Part shown: piece after piece, positions 42,969 to 51,390 of the stretch
How positions within the stretch are numbered: the stretch's first letter is position 1
How the letters are laid out: the number at the start of each line of letters is the position of its first letter
Origin: Limnohabitans sp. 2KL-51
Lineage (GTDB): Bacteria; Pseudomonadota; Gammaproteobacteria; Burkholderiales; Burkholderiaceae_C
NCBI RefSeq assembly: GCF_003063645.1
Contig: NZ_NESJ01000013.1
Coordinates: 95,289 to 159,288 of the forward strand
Reading direction: 5' to 3'
DNA length: 64,000 nt
The notes under the pieces: generated by a model
Databases searched by the model: none
The model's input: only the letters and a program-made list of their open reading frames with translations
Told to the model about the DNA's origin: nothing
Program-made: the position numbers and the translations under genes

Positions 42969-43021
42969 TTTGAAGTTTGAAGCTAAAGACCTGCAGCACC
43001 GTGCAGCTGTCGAGCTGCTTC

Positions 43022-43123
43022 ATGAAGCCTCTTTCAGGACAAGACGCCCTGGTCACCGCCCGGGTGCTGCGGGCGGGCAAAGCCATGGCCTTTGGCGAAA
43101 TCGACCCGGCCGAGTTGCTCTAG
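43022..43123 (+). pseudogene. possible hotdog thioesterase fragment
   Basis: A short open frame encodes ALVTARVLRAGKAMAFGEID, which resembles the C-terminal strand region of PaaI-like thioesterases, before an in-frame stop at 43121-43123. No start region or other part of such a gene is present. The surrounding gap 42881-43409 has no intact gene and appears to be accumulated debris. The resemblance is short, so this is tentative. Confidence 0.3.
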
Positions 43124-43409
43124 AGGGCGCGGCACTACTCGGAACAGATGGACCACGCCACATGGTGTGTCACGGATGGTGCAGCCGTGGCCACCACATC
43201 TGGAGGGACCGTCGTGCGCATCGACTCCGTTTCTTGCTTGCGGGGCGGAGACTTCAGTTGAAACCTGCGCTCTGACGATGTTCAGACGGAACGCCTGCTG
43301 CGTCATCGCCCAGTACCGTTTTTTTTCCAGGACATGGTTTGGCTGCGGCCATCTGACCTTGCTGCCTTGCTTCCGCCTGGCATCGACCGAACCATGCTGC
43401 GCCAGACGT

Positions 43410-44780
43410 TCAGGACGCCTCGACAGCGCGCGCGGCGCGTGTGGTCTGCACATAGCCACGGCCGCAGAGCAGCATCAATCCAGCGGCCAACAAAAGGGCG
43501 GTGGTGGATGTGGCCGTCATCGCCAACATCAGGCCGTCAGGACGCGGCTTCAGGGCGTCGGAGATGGCACCCACGACGGCCGGGCTGAGCGAACCCAGGA
43601 CCATGTTGAACATGATGATCAGCGAGATAAGGCGCGCACGCAGCGGCGCCGGGGTCATCTCTTGCAGGGCCGTCGGAAACACCATCGTGCCGGCCATCAG
43701 GAAGGTGTGATGCAGGGCCATCAGTGTGAACAGCTCCACCGGCGTTCTCGCCAAGTAAAGCGTTGCGGCAAAAACGCCGCTGGCTGCTGCAGCGAAGGCC
43801 AGAACCCGTACGGGCAACATCGGGCCCAATCGCGGGGCCAGCCACTTCATGCCCACATTGGCAATCAACAGCCCGAGTCCCGCTGACACGAACGTGGCGA
43901 TGCCCATTGCATTGCCCAGTTCCAGCGACGACACGCCCATCTGGCGCATGGCCACCACGGGGATGAAAGCGCCGGTGGCGCCAAAGCCGAACACCAGCAA
44001 ACCCACCGACAACATGAAGGTGGCAAACGAGAAGCGCTGGCTGCGCAAAAACGGCCAGACAGACGGCTGTTTGGCTTGCACAGCTGTCGGGGCGCCCGGC
44101 TGCGGTAGAGCCAGCGCTCGCTTGTTGATGGGCAGCAACAGGATCATCGGCACGAACAGGATGCCCGGAAGCGCCGTGGCAAAGAAGGCCAGCCGCCAGG
44201 TCGGCAAGGCTTGTAGAACGTCGGGCAGCAACGGCCGCCAGAGGTCAATCGCGTGGATCATCCACCCGCACATCGCGATGACGAGGCCAACCACCAAGCG
44301 TCCGGTGACGATGAACAAGGAGTTGGCCAGCTGCCGCTGGCCGCCGCGAAATAGCTCGGGAATCAAGGCATAGGCAATAGGCAGCAAGCCGGCCTCGGCG
44401 GCACCCACTAAGGCGCTGGTGAAAAACAGTTCGTTGAAGTCGCGCGCCAGGCCGCAGGCGCCAACGGCCAGACTCCAGGTGGCGATGCAGCCGGCCAACA
44501 CCGTGCGGCGGTCAAAGCGGTCGGACAACCACGCAATGGGGTAGCCGACCACGGCCGCGAACAAGGCCACGCTGACCCCTTGCAACAGGCCAAACTGCAG
44601 GTCTGTCAGCCCCAGTGCCTTGCGCAAGGGCTCGGCCTGCAATCCGAAGATCTGCCGGTCCATGTAGGTGTACAGACCCAGCGCGATCAGCACCAGCAAG
44701 CTGACCCACGCGCCCGTCGGTGCCCGTTCGGATGCCTTGCTTTCGGGCGGCGTCAAGGCGGCCTCAGTTTGAACGGCCAT
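43410..44780 (-). CDS. MFS transporter (spinster-like)
   Basis: The 456-residue carrier starts at ATG 44780 (MAVQTEAALTPPESKASERA). Twelve membrane helices are evident. MDRQIFGLQAEPLRKALGLT in the first loop and WLSDRFDRRTVLAGC after helix 2 are typical of the spinster-type/ACS branch. It overlaps the end of the M32 peptidase gene by 17 nt and ends the dgcN operon. A role in importing peptides, amino acids or their acylated forms is inferred from the operon. Confidence 0.88.
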   Translation of the reverse strand: MAVQTEAALTPPESKASERAPTGAWVSLLVLIALGLYTYMDRQIFGLQAEPLRKALGLTDLQFGLLQGVSVALFAAVVGYPIAWLSDRFDRRTVLAGCIATWSLAVGACGLARDFNELFFTSALVGAAEAGLLPIAYALIPELFRGGQRQLANSLFIVTGRLVVGLVIAMCGWMIHAIDLWRPLLPDVLQALPTWRLAFFATALPGILFVPMILLLPINKRALALPQPGAPTAVQAKQPSVWPFLRSQRFSFATFMLSVGLLVFGFGATGAFIPVVAMRQMGVSSLELGNAMGIATFVSAGLGLLIANVGMKWLAPRLGPMLPVRVLAFAAAASGVFAATLYLARTPVELFTLMALHHTFLMAGTMVFPTALQEMTPAPLRARLISLIIMFNMVLGSLSPAVVGAISDALKPRPDGLMLAMTATSTTALLLAAGLMLLCGRGYVQTTRAARAVEAS

Positions 44781-46245
44781 GGCGTTGCTCCAGTTGTGTA
44801 CGTAGTGCGTTGTCCGACAGGGGTTCACCGGTGGCGTGCTGCATCATGGCGTCCAGATCGTGGCGTGCACCTTGCTGCCAGATGCGCGGCGCCAGCCAGT
44901 TGCCGAGCGCCCCCTGGGCTTGCAGGTCGGGCACGTCACGGCGCAAGGCAGCGAAGCACTGCGCCGCCACCATGGCGCCCAGAAGATAGGCCGGGAAGTA
45001 GCCGAACATGCCTTGCACCCAGTGCGGGTCTTGCAAGGGGCCCTGGCTGAACGGCGCTGGTGGGTCCACGCCCAGCAGCCGCTGAAGATGCTCGTTCCAC
45101 CATGCAGGCACGTCGTCGACCTCGATTTGGCCTTCGACCAGCGCCTGCTCAATCTGCACACGCATGATGACATGCAGTGGGTAAGTCAACTCGTCGGCCG
45201 CTACGCGGATGGGGCCGGGCCGGATGCGTTTCAGCAGCCGCGCCAGGTTGTCAGGCTCGAACGCGGGTTGCGAACCGAAGGCCTGGCGCAGCAGTGGCGT
45301 CAGCAACTGGCAGAAGGCGGGCTCTGGTGCCAGTTGGCGCTCGAAGATCAAAGCCTGGCCTTCATGCAGTGCGGCCGAGTGGGGCCCTGCCAGCGGCTGG
45401 CCCAGCCAAGCCCGTGGCAGGTTCTGTTGGTAGCGCGAATGTCCCGTTTCGTGGATCGTGCCGATCAGGCCGGGCAGGAAATTGGTCTCGTCGAAACGCG
45501 TGGCCATGCGCACGTCTTCAGGCACGCCACCGGTGAAAGGGTGCTGCGTGGTGTCCAGGCGGCCGGCATCGAAGTCGAAGCCCAGCAAGGCCATCACCTG
45601 TTCGCACAGCCGTTTTTGCGCTGCAGCCGGAAAGGGGCCGACGGGCTCCAACGGCGGCGGCGAATTGGCTTGCGCAACCAAGGCATGTTCCACAAGCGGC
45701 GGCAGCCAGCCCTGAACTTGCCCAAATAAGGCGTTCACCCGGGCCATGCGCAGGCCCGGCTCCCAACGCTCCAGCAAGGCGTCCATGGGCTGCAGACCCA
45801 AGGCATCGCCCAGCCGCGCGGCCGATTCGCGCGTCACGGCCACCACCGGTGCCCAGGCGGCGGCAAAGTTGTCCCAGTTGTCGTCCTGCCGGGCGCGGCC
45901 CCAGGCCTGCATGGCCGCGCCGGTGACGAGTTCACGGCGCTCGGCCAGGGTCGCCGGAATCGCGGCTTCGATGCGGCGCGCCTGGCGCATGCGCGCGAAG
46001 TTCAACGCCGCATCGCCCAGCAAGGGCTCGTGAGCAGCGGCTTCGAACTGCTGGGCGAGGGTGGGATCGGCCTGCAACTGCTTGATCAACACGGTCAAAG
46101 CCGCCTGCGCGGCCGCGCGAGCTGGCCCGCCCGCGGGCGGCATGTGGGTCATGCGGTCCCAGGTGGCGATGGCCTGCAGATGCTCCAGGTCATGCACGCG
46201 TCGGTGGTGTGCCACCAGGGCGTCGTAGGCAGGCGACTTGCTCAT
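44764..46245 (-). CDS. M32 family metallocarboxypeptidase (Taq type)
   Basis: This 493-residue enzyme has the zinc site GTIHETGHSRYQQNL (HEXXH form) and the downstream glutamate region ALHEGQALIFERQL. LTYPLHVIMRVQIEQALVEG and WVQGMFGYFPAYLLGAMVAA also match M32 carboxypeptidases. These cytoplasmic enzymes remove C-terminal residues from short peptides. It lies in the dgcN-dgcA-esterase-M32-MFS operon, with its end overlapped by the MFS gene. Confidence 0.93.
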   Translation of the reverse strand: MSKSPAYDALVAHHRRVHDLEHLQAIATWDRMTHMPPAGGPARAAAQAALTVLIKQLQADPTLAQQFEAAAHEPLLGDAALNFARMRQARRIEAAIPATLAERRELVTGAAMQAWGRARQDDNWDNFAAAWAPVVAVTRESAARLGDALGLQPMDALLERWEPGLRMARVNALFGQVQGWLPPLVEHALVAQANSPPPLEPVGPFPAAAQKRLCEQVMALLGFDFDAGRLDTTQHPFTGGVPEDVRMATRFDETNFLPGLIGTIHETGHSRYQQNLPRAWLGQPLAGPHSAALHEGQALIFERQLAPEPAFCQLLTPLLRQAFGSQPAFEPDNLARLLKRIRPGPIRVAADELTYPLHVIMRVQIEQALVEGQIEVDDVPAWWNEHLQRLLGVDPPAPFSQGPLQDPHWVQGMFGYFPAYLLGAMVAAQCFAALRRDVPDLQAQGALGNWLAPRIWQQGARHDLDAMMQHATGEPLSDNALRTQLEQRHGRSN

Positions 46246-46283
46246 TCAGACCTCTCGTCAGTCGGATTGCGGCAGCAGGTCGG

Positions 46284-47177
46284 CTATCGCCGAAAAGCGA
46301 AGCGCACCCCGCGCGCGATGCCTGCGGGCGGCACCATGTTGTGGTCGTCGCCCTCGTGGACCACGGTCTCCACATGCAAGCCGGGCGACGCGAGCGCTGC
46401 GAGCCTGGCCCCGAGTTCGACCGTGTTAGGCACCATGCGGCATTCTTCGTTCATGTCGCGAAAGTCTTGCTCGGTGGCGGGCAGGCCAGGGACAAAGCGA
46501 AACGTGGACTCCAGCGCGCCCACCGTGATCAGCGCACGCGCTTTGACTTGGCCCGACCGGACTCGGTCACTGAAGGCGGTCTCGTGTGCCAACACTGCAC
46601 GGTCGTTGTACCAAATGGATGGGCTGATGGCCACGAACTGCTGGAACATCGCGGTGTGCCGGAATAGCGCATGCAAGGTGGTGAGGCCGCCCAGCGAATG
46701 ACCCATCAGCACCTGGTCCTGCTGGTTGATGGCCACCATGGCCTCGACACGCGGCTTGACCTCTTCCTCGATCACGCGAAAGTAGTTGTCCATGCCGCCC
46801 CAACCTTCGGACGGCCGGGGCATCTTCGCAATGAAACCCTTCTGCAAACGCTCTTCGGAGATCGGCGTCGTCAGGTCGATCATGCGCAGTTCCAGCGCGG
46901 TGCTGACGCTGTCGGTGGGGTAGCCGATGCCAACCACGACAGGGTCGATCACGTCCGGCCAGCAGGCCTGGATACGGGCTGTGTCGACCGCGATGCCGAA
47001 GTGCAGGTTGCCGTCGATCAGGTAAACGACTGCATGGCCTTCCGGCGGCGTCGGCCGCCGCGTGGGGATGGAGACAAAAAGCCGGTAGGCACGGCCGTTG
47101 ACCTTGGATGTGAAGTCGATGACCCGGGCATTGAGGGCCATCTCGGCGCTGGGTGCGGATGTCGCGGTTGTTTCCAT
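46284..47177 (-). CDS. alpha/beta hydrolase, Fes/IroE-like esterase
   Basis: The 297-residue protein starts at ATG 47177 (METTATSAPSAEMALNARVI). It has the esterase-D-like layout: AVVYLIDGNLHFGIAVDTAR, the nucleophile serine in QVLMGHSLGGLTTLHALF, and the histidine in HEGDDHNMVPPAG. Relatives hydrolyse siderophore esters or acylated small molecules. In this operon it might deacylate N- or O-acyl compounds. No signal peptide is seen. The gap to dgcA is 52 nt. Confidence 0.85.
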   Translation of the reverse strand: METTATSAPSAEMALNARVIDFTSKVNGRAYRLFVSIPTRRPTPPEGHAVVYLIDGNLHFGIAVDTARIQACWPDVIDPVVVGIGYPTDSVSTALELRMIDLTTPISEERLQKGFIAKMPRPSEGWGGMDNYFRVIEEEVKPRVEAMVAINQQDQVLMGHSLGGLTTLHALFRHTAMFQQFVAISPSIWYNDRAVLAHETAFSDRVRSGQVKARALITVGALESTFRFVPGLPATEQDFRDMNEECRMVPNTVELGARLAALASPGLHVETVVHEGDDHNMVPPAGIARGVRFAFRR

Positions 47178-47229
47178 GATGAGCGTCCAGTTGAGGGTAT
47201 ATATCGAGGAGCGAGCTGGCTCGACCAGG

Positions 47230-48216
47230 TCAGCCCCAAAGGGCCGGCTGAGGTGGCTGCACAACACCTTGGCCGAAGGTCATGGCGTGGGTGCGGTCGC
47301 CCACCTGAAGCAAGGGCCCATCGAGGTCCGCCCAGCGGGCCAGCTGAGCCACCAGGAAGGCCGGCGCCATGCCCAGTGAGGTGCCACACATGTTGCCCAC
47401 CATCAGGTCGAATCCATGCGCACGCGCCTCATTCGCCAAGGCCAGTGCCTCGGTGAAGCCGCCGCACTTGTCGAGCTTGATGTTGATGGCCTGGTAGCGG
47501 TCATGCAGGGCCGGCAGCGAGGAGCGGTCGGTGCAGGACTCATCGGCGCAGATCGGGATCGGTGAGTGCAGGCCAGCCAGCGCATCGTCCGCACCCCGCG
47601 GCAGTGGCTGCTCAATCAGCTCGACACCGGCTGCGATCAAATCGGTCATCAGATCGGCCAGCAAGCCGGCCGTCCAGGCTTGATTGGCATCGATCACGAT
47701 GCGGGCTTCGGGCAGCTCGTCGCGCACGATGTGCAGGAGGTCCAGATGGCGCTGCGCGTCAACCTTCAGCTTGATCAGCGGCAGGCCGCGGGCCGCGCGC
47801 GCCCGGCGCCGCACCTCTTCGTGGCTTCCCAGGCCGAGGGTGAACGCCGTGACCACGGGCCTGGGCTGCGGCAGGCCGGCCAAGGCCCACACGGGCAGAC
47901 CGCGCTGCTTGGCGCGCAGATCCCACAGCGCGCAGTCGACCGCGTTGCGGGCGCCGCCGGCAGGCAACAGGTTCAGCAGGTCTTTGCCGCTCAGGTCGTC
48001 ACGCAAGAGCGTCGCGACCGCATCGATCTGGGCCGCCATCGATGCCGGCGTCTCGCCGTCGTAATCGACACCAGCAGCTTCGGCCCGACCCGTGTGGCCG
48101 CTACCGTCGGTCAGGCTGACCGAGATCAGGGGCAGCTCATGCATCACCTCGCGCGAGATCTCAAAAGGCTCGCGCAGCTGCCAGCGCTCCAGCAGGACCT
48201 CTACGCGCAAAGTCAT
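47230..48216 (-). CDS. dgcA: N-acetyl-D-glutamate racemase DgcA (enolase superfamily)
   Basis: This 328-residue muconate-lactonising subgroup enzyme has the lysine pair in LPLIKLKVDA. The metal ligands lie in RIVIDANQAW, ELIEQPLP and ICADESCTDRSSL, and the opposing lysine in INIKLDKCGG. The family also includes Ala-Glu epimerases. The immediate fusion-like overlap with dgcN (ATGA, 48213-48216) is the signature of the DgcN/DgcA D-glutamate pathway, in which DgcA turns N-acetyl-D-glutamate into N-acetyl-L-glutamate. Confidence 0.88.
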   Translation of the reverse strand: MTLRVEVLLERWQLREPFEISREVMHELPLISVSLTDGSGHTGRAEAAGVDYDGETPASMAAQIDAVATLLRDDLSGKDLLNLLPAGGARNAVDCALWDLRAKQRGLPVWALAGLPQPRPVVTAFTLGLGSHEEVRRRARAARGLPLIKLKVDAQRHLDLLHIVRDELPEARIVIDANQAWTAGLLADLMTDLIAAGVELIEQPLPRGADDALAGLHSPIPICADESCTDRSSLPALHDRYQAINIKLDKCGGFTEALALANEARAHGFDLMVGNMCGTSLGMAPAFLVAQLARWADLDGPLLQVGDRTHAMTFGQGVVQPPQPALWG

Positions 48217-49217
48217 GCCAGCAGGGCCCTGGCAATCGCGTCCACACCGCCGCGCATCGGGTCACACACCGGCAGGCCCAGTTCGTCTGCAACCGCATGG
48301 CGATATCGGGCCCAAGCCGTGTCGTCGAGCGAGGAGGAGTTGATGGCAACGCCCACGCAACGTACCGATGGATTCGTCAGCTGCGCGGCCTCGACGTAGC
48401 GGCGGATCGCCTCCTGCAGGCTCGGCAGCGGGATGTGAGGATAGTCCTCGATGGTGGTGCGCGAAGGATCGTGACACAGCACGATCGCGTCGGGCTGCGA
48501 GCCGTGCAACAGGCCCAAGGTCACGCCAGCATAGGCAGGATGGAACAGCGCTCCCTGGCCCTCGATCACGTCCCAATGGTCAGTTGTGTTATCAGGCGAC
48601 AGCAACTCGGCCGCGCCTGAAATGAAGTCGGCCACGACGGCGTCGATGGCAATGCCTTCGCCGGCAATCATGATGCCGGTCTGGCCGCTGGCCCGGAAGC
48701 TGGCCTTAGCACCAAGTGCCTGGAGTGCCCGTGCCAGGGCCAGTGCGGTGTACTTCTTGCCCAGCGCGCAATCGGTGCCTACGGTCAGCACACGCCAGCC
48801 GCTGCGCTTGCGGCCCGTGCCGGTAGGCAAGGGCAGGTCGGAGTGGCGCACATTCACCAACCGCGCACCGCTGCGTGCCGCTGCTGCGGCCAGGGCCGGG
48901 CAACTTTCCAGGCGCGTGTGCATGCCACTGACGATGTCCAGACCCGCGTCCAAGGCCTGCACCAAGGCAGGCACCCAGGCCGGCGGGAGTTGCCCGCCGA
49001 CCGGTGCCACCCCAATCAACATGGAGCCGGCTCCCCGCTCCGCCCCTTCTTCAGGCGTGACCACGGGCAGACCCAGGCTCACAGTAGCTTGCGGCAAGGC
49101 CCACTCGCCGATCACGTCAGCCGGACACCAATCGCGTAATCCGAAGCCGGTCTTGGCGTCTGACTTTAGCGTGACGTCGCCAAGAAAGAGGAGATAAGGT
49201 TTCCGCAGGTTTTGCAT
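48213..49217 (-). CDS. dgcN: D-glutamate N-acetyltransferase DgcN (DUF1611)
   Basis: The 334-residue protein begins MQNLRKPYLLFLGDVTLKSD. It carries a P-loop-like TVGTDCALGKKYTALALARA and DHWDVIEGQGALFHPAYAGV, the marks of DUF1611. DgcN acetylates D-glutamate in the first step of the D-Glu pathway described in marine and other Proteobacteria. It heads the five-gene minus-strand operon. The promoter is immediately upstream and predicts a leaderless mRNA. Confidence 0.9.
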   Translation of the reverse strand: MQNLRKPYLLFLGDVTLKSDAKTGFGLRDWCPADVIGEWALPQATVSLGLPVVTPEEGAERGAGSMLIGVAPVGGQLPPAWVPALVQALDAGLDIVSGMHTRLESCPALAAAAARSGARLVNVRHSDLPLPTGTGRKRSGWRVLTVGTDCALGKKYTALALARALQALGAKASFRASGQTGIMIAGEGIAIDAVVADFISGAAELLSPDNTTDHWDVIEGQGALFHPAYAGVTLGLLHGSQPDAIVLCHDPSRTTIEDYPHIPLPSLQEAIRRYVEAAQLTNPSVRCVGVAINSSSLDDTAWARYRHAVADELGLPVCDPMRGGVDAIARALLA

Positions 49218-49220
49218 GCG

Positions 49221-49253
49221 GTGGATAATATATCATCCACTGTGTTTTGTAAA
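49221..49253 (-). promoter_or_regulatory. dgcN promoter with palindromic operator
   Basis: On the minus strand TTTACA (49248-49253) and TATTAT (49225-49230) are 17 nt apart, a near-consensus sigma-70 promoter. The palindrome GTGGATAATATATCATCCAC (49221-49240) spans the -10 and half of the spacer. The expected transcription start coincides with the dgcN ATG at 49217. Related palindromes occur at 52679 and 56601. Confidence 0.75.
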
Positions 49254-49272
49254 GCCGACCTCCGTCGGCTTT
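49251..49272. terminator. hairpin between dgcN and the XRE-cupin gene
   Basis: AAAGCCGAC-CTCC-GTCGGCTTT is a perfect 9-bp inverted repeat 21 nt after the XRE-cupin stop. It overlaps the -35 of dgcN. There is no T-tract, so it may only insulate the downstream promoter from read-through. Confidence 0.55.
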
Positions 49273-49293
49273 GCGCGGCGGCGCCGATGGTGT

Positions 49294-49959
49294 TTACAGG
49301 GGTGGCGTGTTAGCGCTGACCACCACGGCCTCGTCATCGCCGACGTTGCGAAAGCGATGGGGCAGGCGGCTCGAAAACAGGTAGCCGTCACCGGCCCCGA
49401 GCACCTTTGCGACACCGCCGACCGTGACTTCGACCTGCCCCTGGATGACAACGCCACCCTCTTCACCTTCGTGACTGTACGGCTGCGCGGCCGTTTCGGC
49501 GCCTGGTGCATAGCGCTCCAGAAGAATCTGCAGGGGCCGGCCTGTGAGGTTGCGCCCAACTTGCAGCAAGGAGATGCCGCCGGCTCCCACGTCGAGCAGT
49601 TCATCGCGTCGAAAGAAGACCTGCGTCTCGATGTCCGGATCGAGAGAGAAAAACTCGGACAGCATCATCGGCAGACTGTCCAGGATCTTGCGCAACGATC
49701 CCACCGATGGCGAGATCGTTTCTTTCTCGATACAGCCGATGGTGCCGTGATTGAGGCCCGCGCGGCGTGCGAGTTCGCGCTGCGACAGGCCGTGCAGCTC
49801 CCGAACGTAGCGCAGTCGCGCGCCGACTCCGGCCGAAGGCTCACCGTTGGCCTGCGTTGCCCCAAGAACTTCGGGCGCGCTGGATTCGACAGCGGGTGCT
49901 GCCTTGGCGGGCGTCGATTTCTTGCGTGGTTTGGCGCTTGGAGTCGTCTTGGTCTTCAT
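49294..49959 (-). CDS. XRE-cupin transcription regulator (PuuR-like)
   Basis: The 221-residue protein starts at ATG 49959, begins with a Lys/Pro/Ala-rich tail, then has an XRE helix-turn-helix (LRYVRELHGLSQRELARRAG, LNHGTIGCIEKETISPSVGS). A C-terminal cupin follows (EGEEGGVVIQGQVEVTVGG, RLPHRFRNVGDDEAVVVSAN). This layout is that of PuuR-type sensors of amines or amino acids. It lies between the divergently oriented serine hydrolase and the dgcN operon. It is the best candidate for the protein that binds the shared palindromes; this is inference. Confidence 0.92.
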   Translation of the reverse strand: MKTKTTPSAKPRKKSTPAKAAPAVESSAPEVLGATQANGEPSAGVGARLRYVRELHGLSQRELARRAGLNHGTIGCIEKETISPSVGSLRKILDSLPMMLSEFFSLDPDIETQVFFRRDELLDVGAGGISLLQVGRNLTGRPLQILLERYAPGAETAAQPYSHEGEEGGVVIQGQVEVTVGGVAKVLGAGDGYLFSSRLPHRFRNVGDDEAVVVSANTPPL

Positions 49960-50067
49960 GGGGAGGTTGCGCTCCAAAGTGGAATTGTTATTTTAACGAC
50001 CAGTCGAGCGTGCTTGTCGCGGCTGCGACCGATGGCTAAAATACTGAACAGATTGTCGAATTACCCT

Positions 50068-51390
50068 ATGTCCGAAATATCACCTCTGCCCGCAGCTCTG
50101 GCCGCAACCCTGACCGAGAGTGCGCGCGAATTCGGGATTCCCGGCCTGGCAGTGTGCCTGCTGGCGCCCGGGCGTCGGAGCGTCTTCACCACCGGCGTCG
50201 AAGTCACAGGTTCCGAACGCCCCGTGACCGGCAGCACCTGGTTTTCGGTCGCGTCCCTGGGAAAGCATGTCACCGCCTGCGCCGTGCTGGATCTGGCGCA
50301 GGCCGGCTCACTGGATCTGGAAGCGCCGATTGGTCGCTACCTTGCCGATGTGCCGGCTGCCTGGGCGCAGCGCCCTGTGCTCTCCCTGTTGCGCCACACC
50401 AGTGGGCTGCCCGAATACCTGGCCTATACCGAGGCCGAGACAGTGCCCGAGCGGCGCGACGAGTTCATGCGCAGCTACGGCGCCATGGCTACAGTCTTTG
50501 AGCACGACGCAGGCTGGATCTACACCAATACCAACTACATTCTGCTCGGCTTCCTGATCGCGCAACTTGCCGGGCGCCCGTACGCCGCGGCGCTGCAGGC
50601 GCTGTTCGACCGGGCCGGCTGTGTAGGCGCCACGGTAGCCAGCCCACAGTGGACCCGGGACGCCAACGCACTGGGCCTTGGCATCGCGGGCCGCGACGCG
50701 GCCAGTGCCCGGCGCGAGGTGATTGGTGACGGCGACATCTCCTTCACCGCGCAAGGCGCGCTGGACTGGATGCAGGCCTTGTTGGGCGGCCGGTTGCTGT
50801 CGGCGGCGAGCATGGCCACAATGTTCTCGCCCGCGTTGCTGCACACCTCGCGGCCATCGCCCTATGGGTGTGGCTGGTTCGTCGACATGCTGCGCGGCTC
50901 CGTCATCGGTCACCATGGGGGCCACTACGATGGCTGGACCGCAATGGCCTGCCTAGCGCCGGCTCAGGGCTGCGGCGTAGTGGTCATGTGCAACCTGGCA
51001 CCTGGCAACACCCGCGCGGTGAGACATCTGGCGCAGCTGGCGCTGGAGGGCTATGTGCCCGGCAGCACGCCCTTGTCGCTGCTGCCCATCCCAGATGACG
51101 CGCCGGCCCTCACCGCCATGGCCAGGGCGCAACTGTTTCGCAACGGTTCCGCGCTGGACCCAGGCTGTTTTGCGGAAGAACTGTTGCATGTGGTGGCCCA
51201 CGGCAGTGCGGTGCGCAACGTCATCAACCTGTGGGCCGGCGTCGAGCCACTGGGCTTCGAACTCGTGGAACAGTTGCAGCAACCGACGCACAGGTTGCGG
51301 CGCTACCGCGTCCGGTACGCCGATCGTGTCGAGCACCTGCTGGTGGGGACCACGCCGGAGAACAGGATCTACTGGGCTTGGCCGCTCTGA
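50068..51390 (+). CDS. class C beta-lactamase-like serine hydrolase (possible D-aminopeptidase)
   Basis: The true start is ATG 50068 (MSEISPLPAALAATLTESAR), giving 440 residues; the 284 upstream codons of the track ORF are antisense to the XRE-cupin gene. Catalytic motifs are SxxK in WFSVASLGKHVTAC, YxN in AGWIYTNTNYILLG and HxG in VIGHHGGHYDGWTA. There is no signal peptide, so it is cytoplasmic, unlike beta-lactamases. Relatives include D-aminopeptidase and D-specific esterases. The setting among D-amino-acid genes supports a D-peptidase role. Its 3' end overlaps the convergent aminotransferase gene by 22 nt. Confidence 0.88.
   Translation: MSEISPLPAALAATLTESAREFGIPGLAVCLLAPGRRSVFTTGVEVTGSERPVTGSTWFSVASLGKHVTACAVLDLAQAGSLDLEAPIGRYLADVPAAWAQRPVLSLLRHTSGLPEYLAYTEAETVPERRDEFMRSYGAMATVFEHDAGWIYTNTNYILLGFLIAQLAGRPYAAALQALFDRAGCVGATVASPQWTRDANALGLGIAGRDAASARREVIGDGDISFTAQGALDWMQALLGGRLLSAASMATMFSPALLHTSRPSPYGCGWFVDMLRGSVIGHHGGHYDGWTAMACLAPAQGCGVVVMCNLAPGNTRAVRHLAQLALEGYVPGSTPLSLLPIPDDAPALTAMARAQLFRNGSALDPGCFAEELLHVVAHGSAVRNVINLWAGVEPLGFELVEQLQQPTHRLRRYRVRYADRVEHLLVGTTPENRIYWAWPL

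Noticed and set aside
47192-47211. Fourth copy of the island operator upstream of the esterase gene
   Set aside because: GAGGGTATATATCGAGG has an AT-rich centre but lacks the GGAT/ATCC arms, so it does not fit the pattern.
49216-50067. N-terminal 284 codons of the track ORF ending at 51390
   Set aside because: They are antisense to the well-supported XRE-cupin gene; the serine hydrolase fold begins at ATG 50068.
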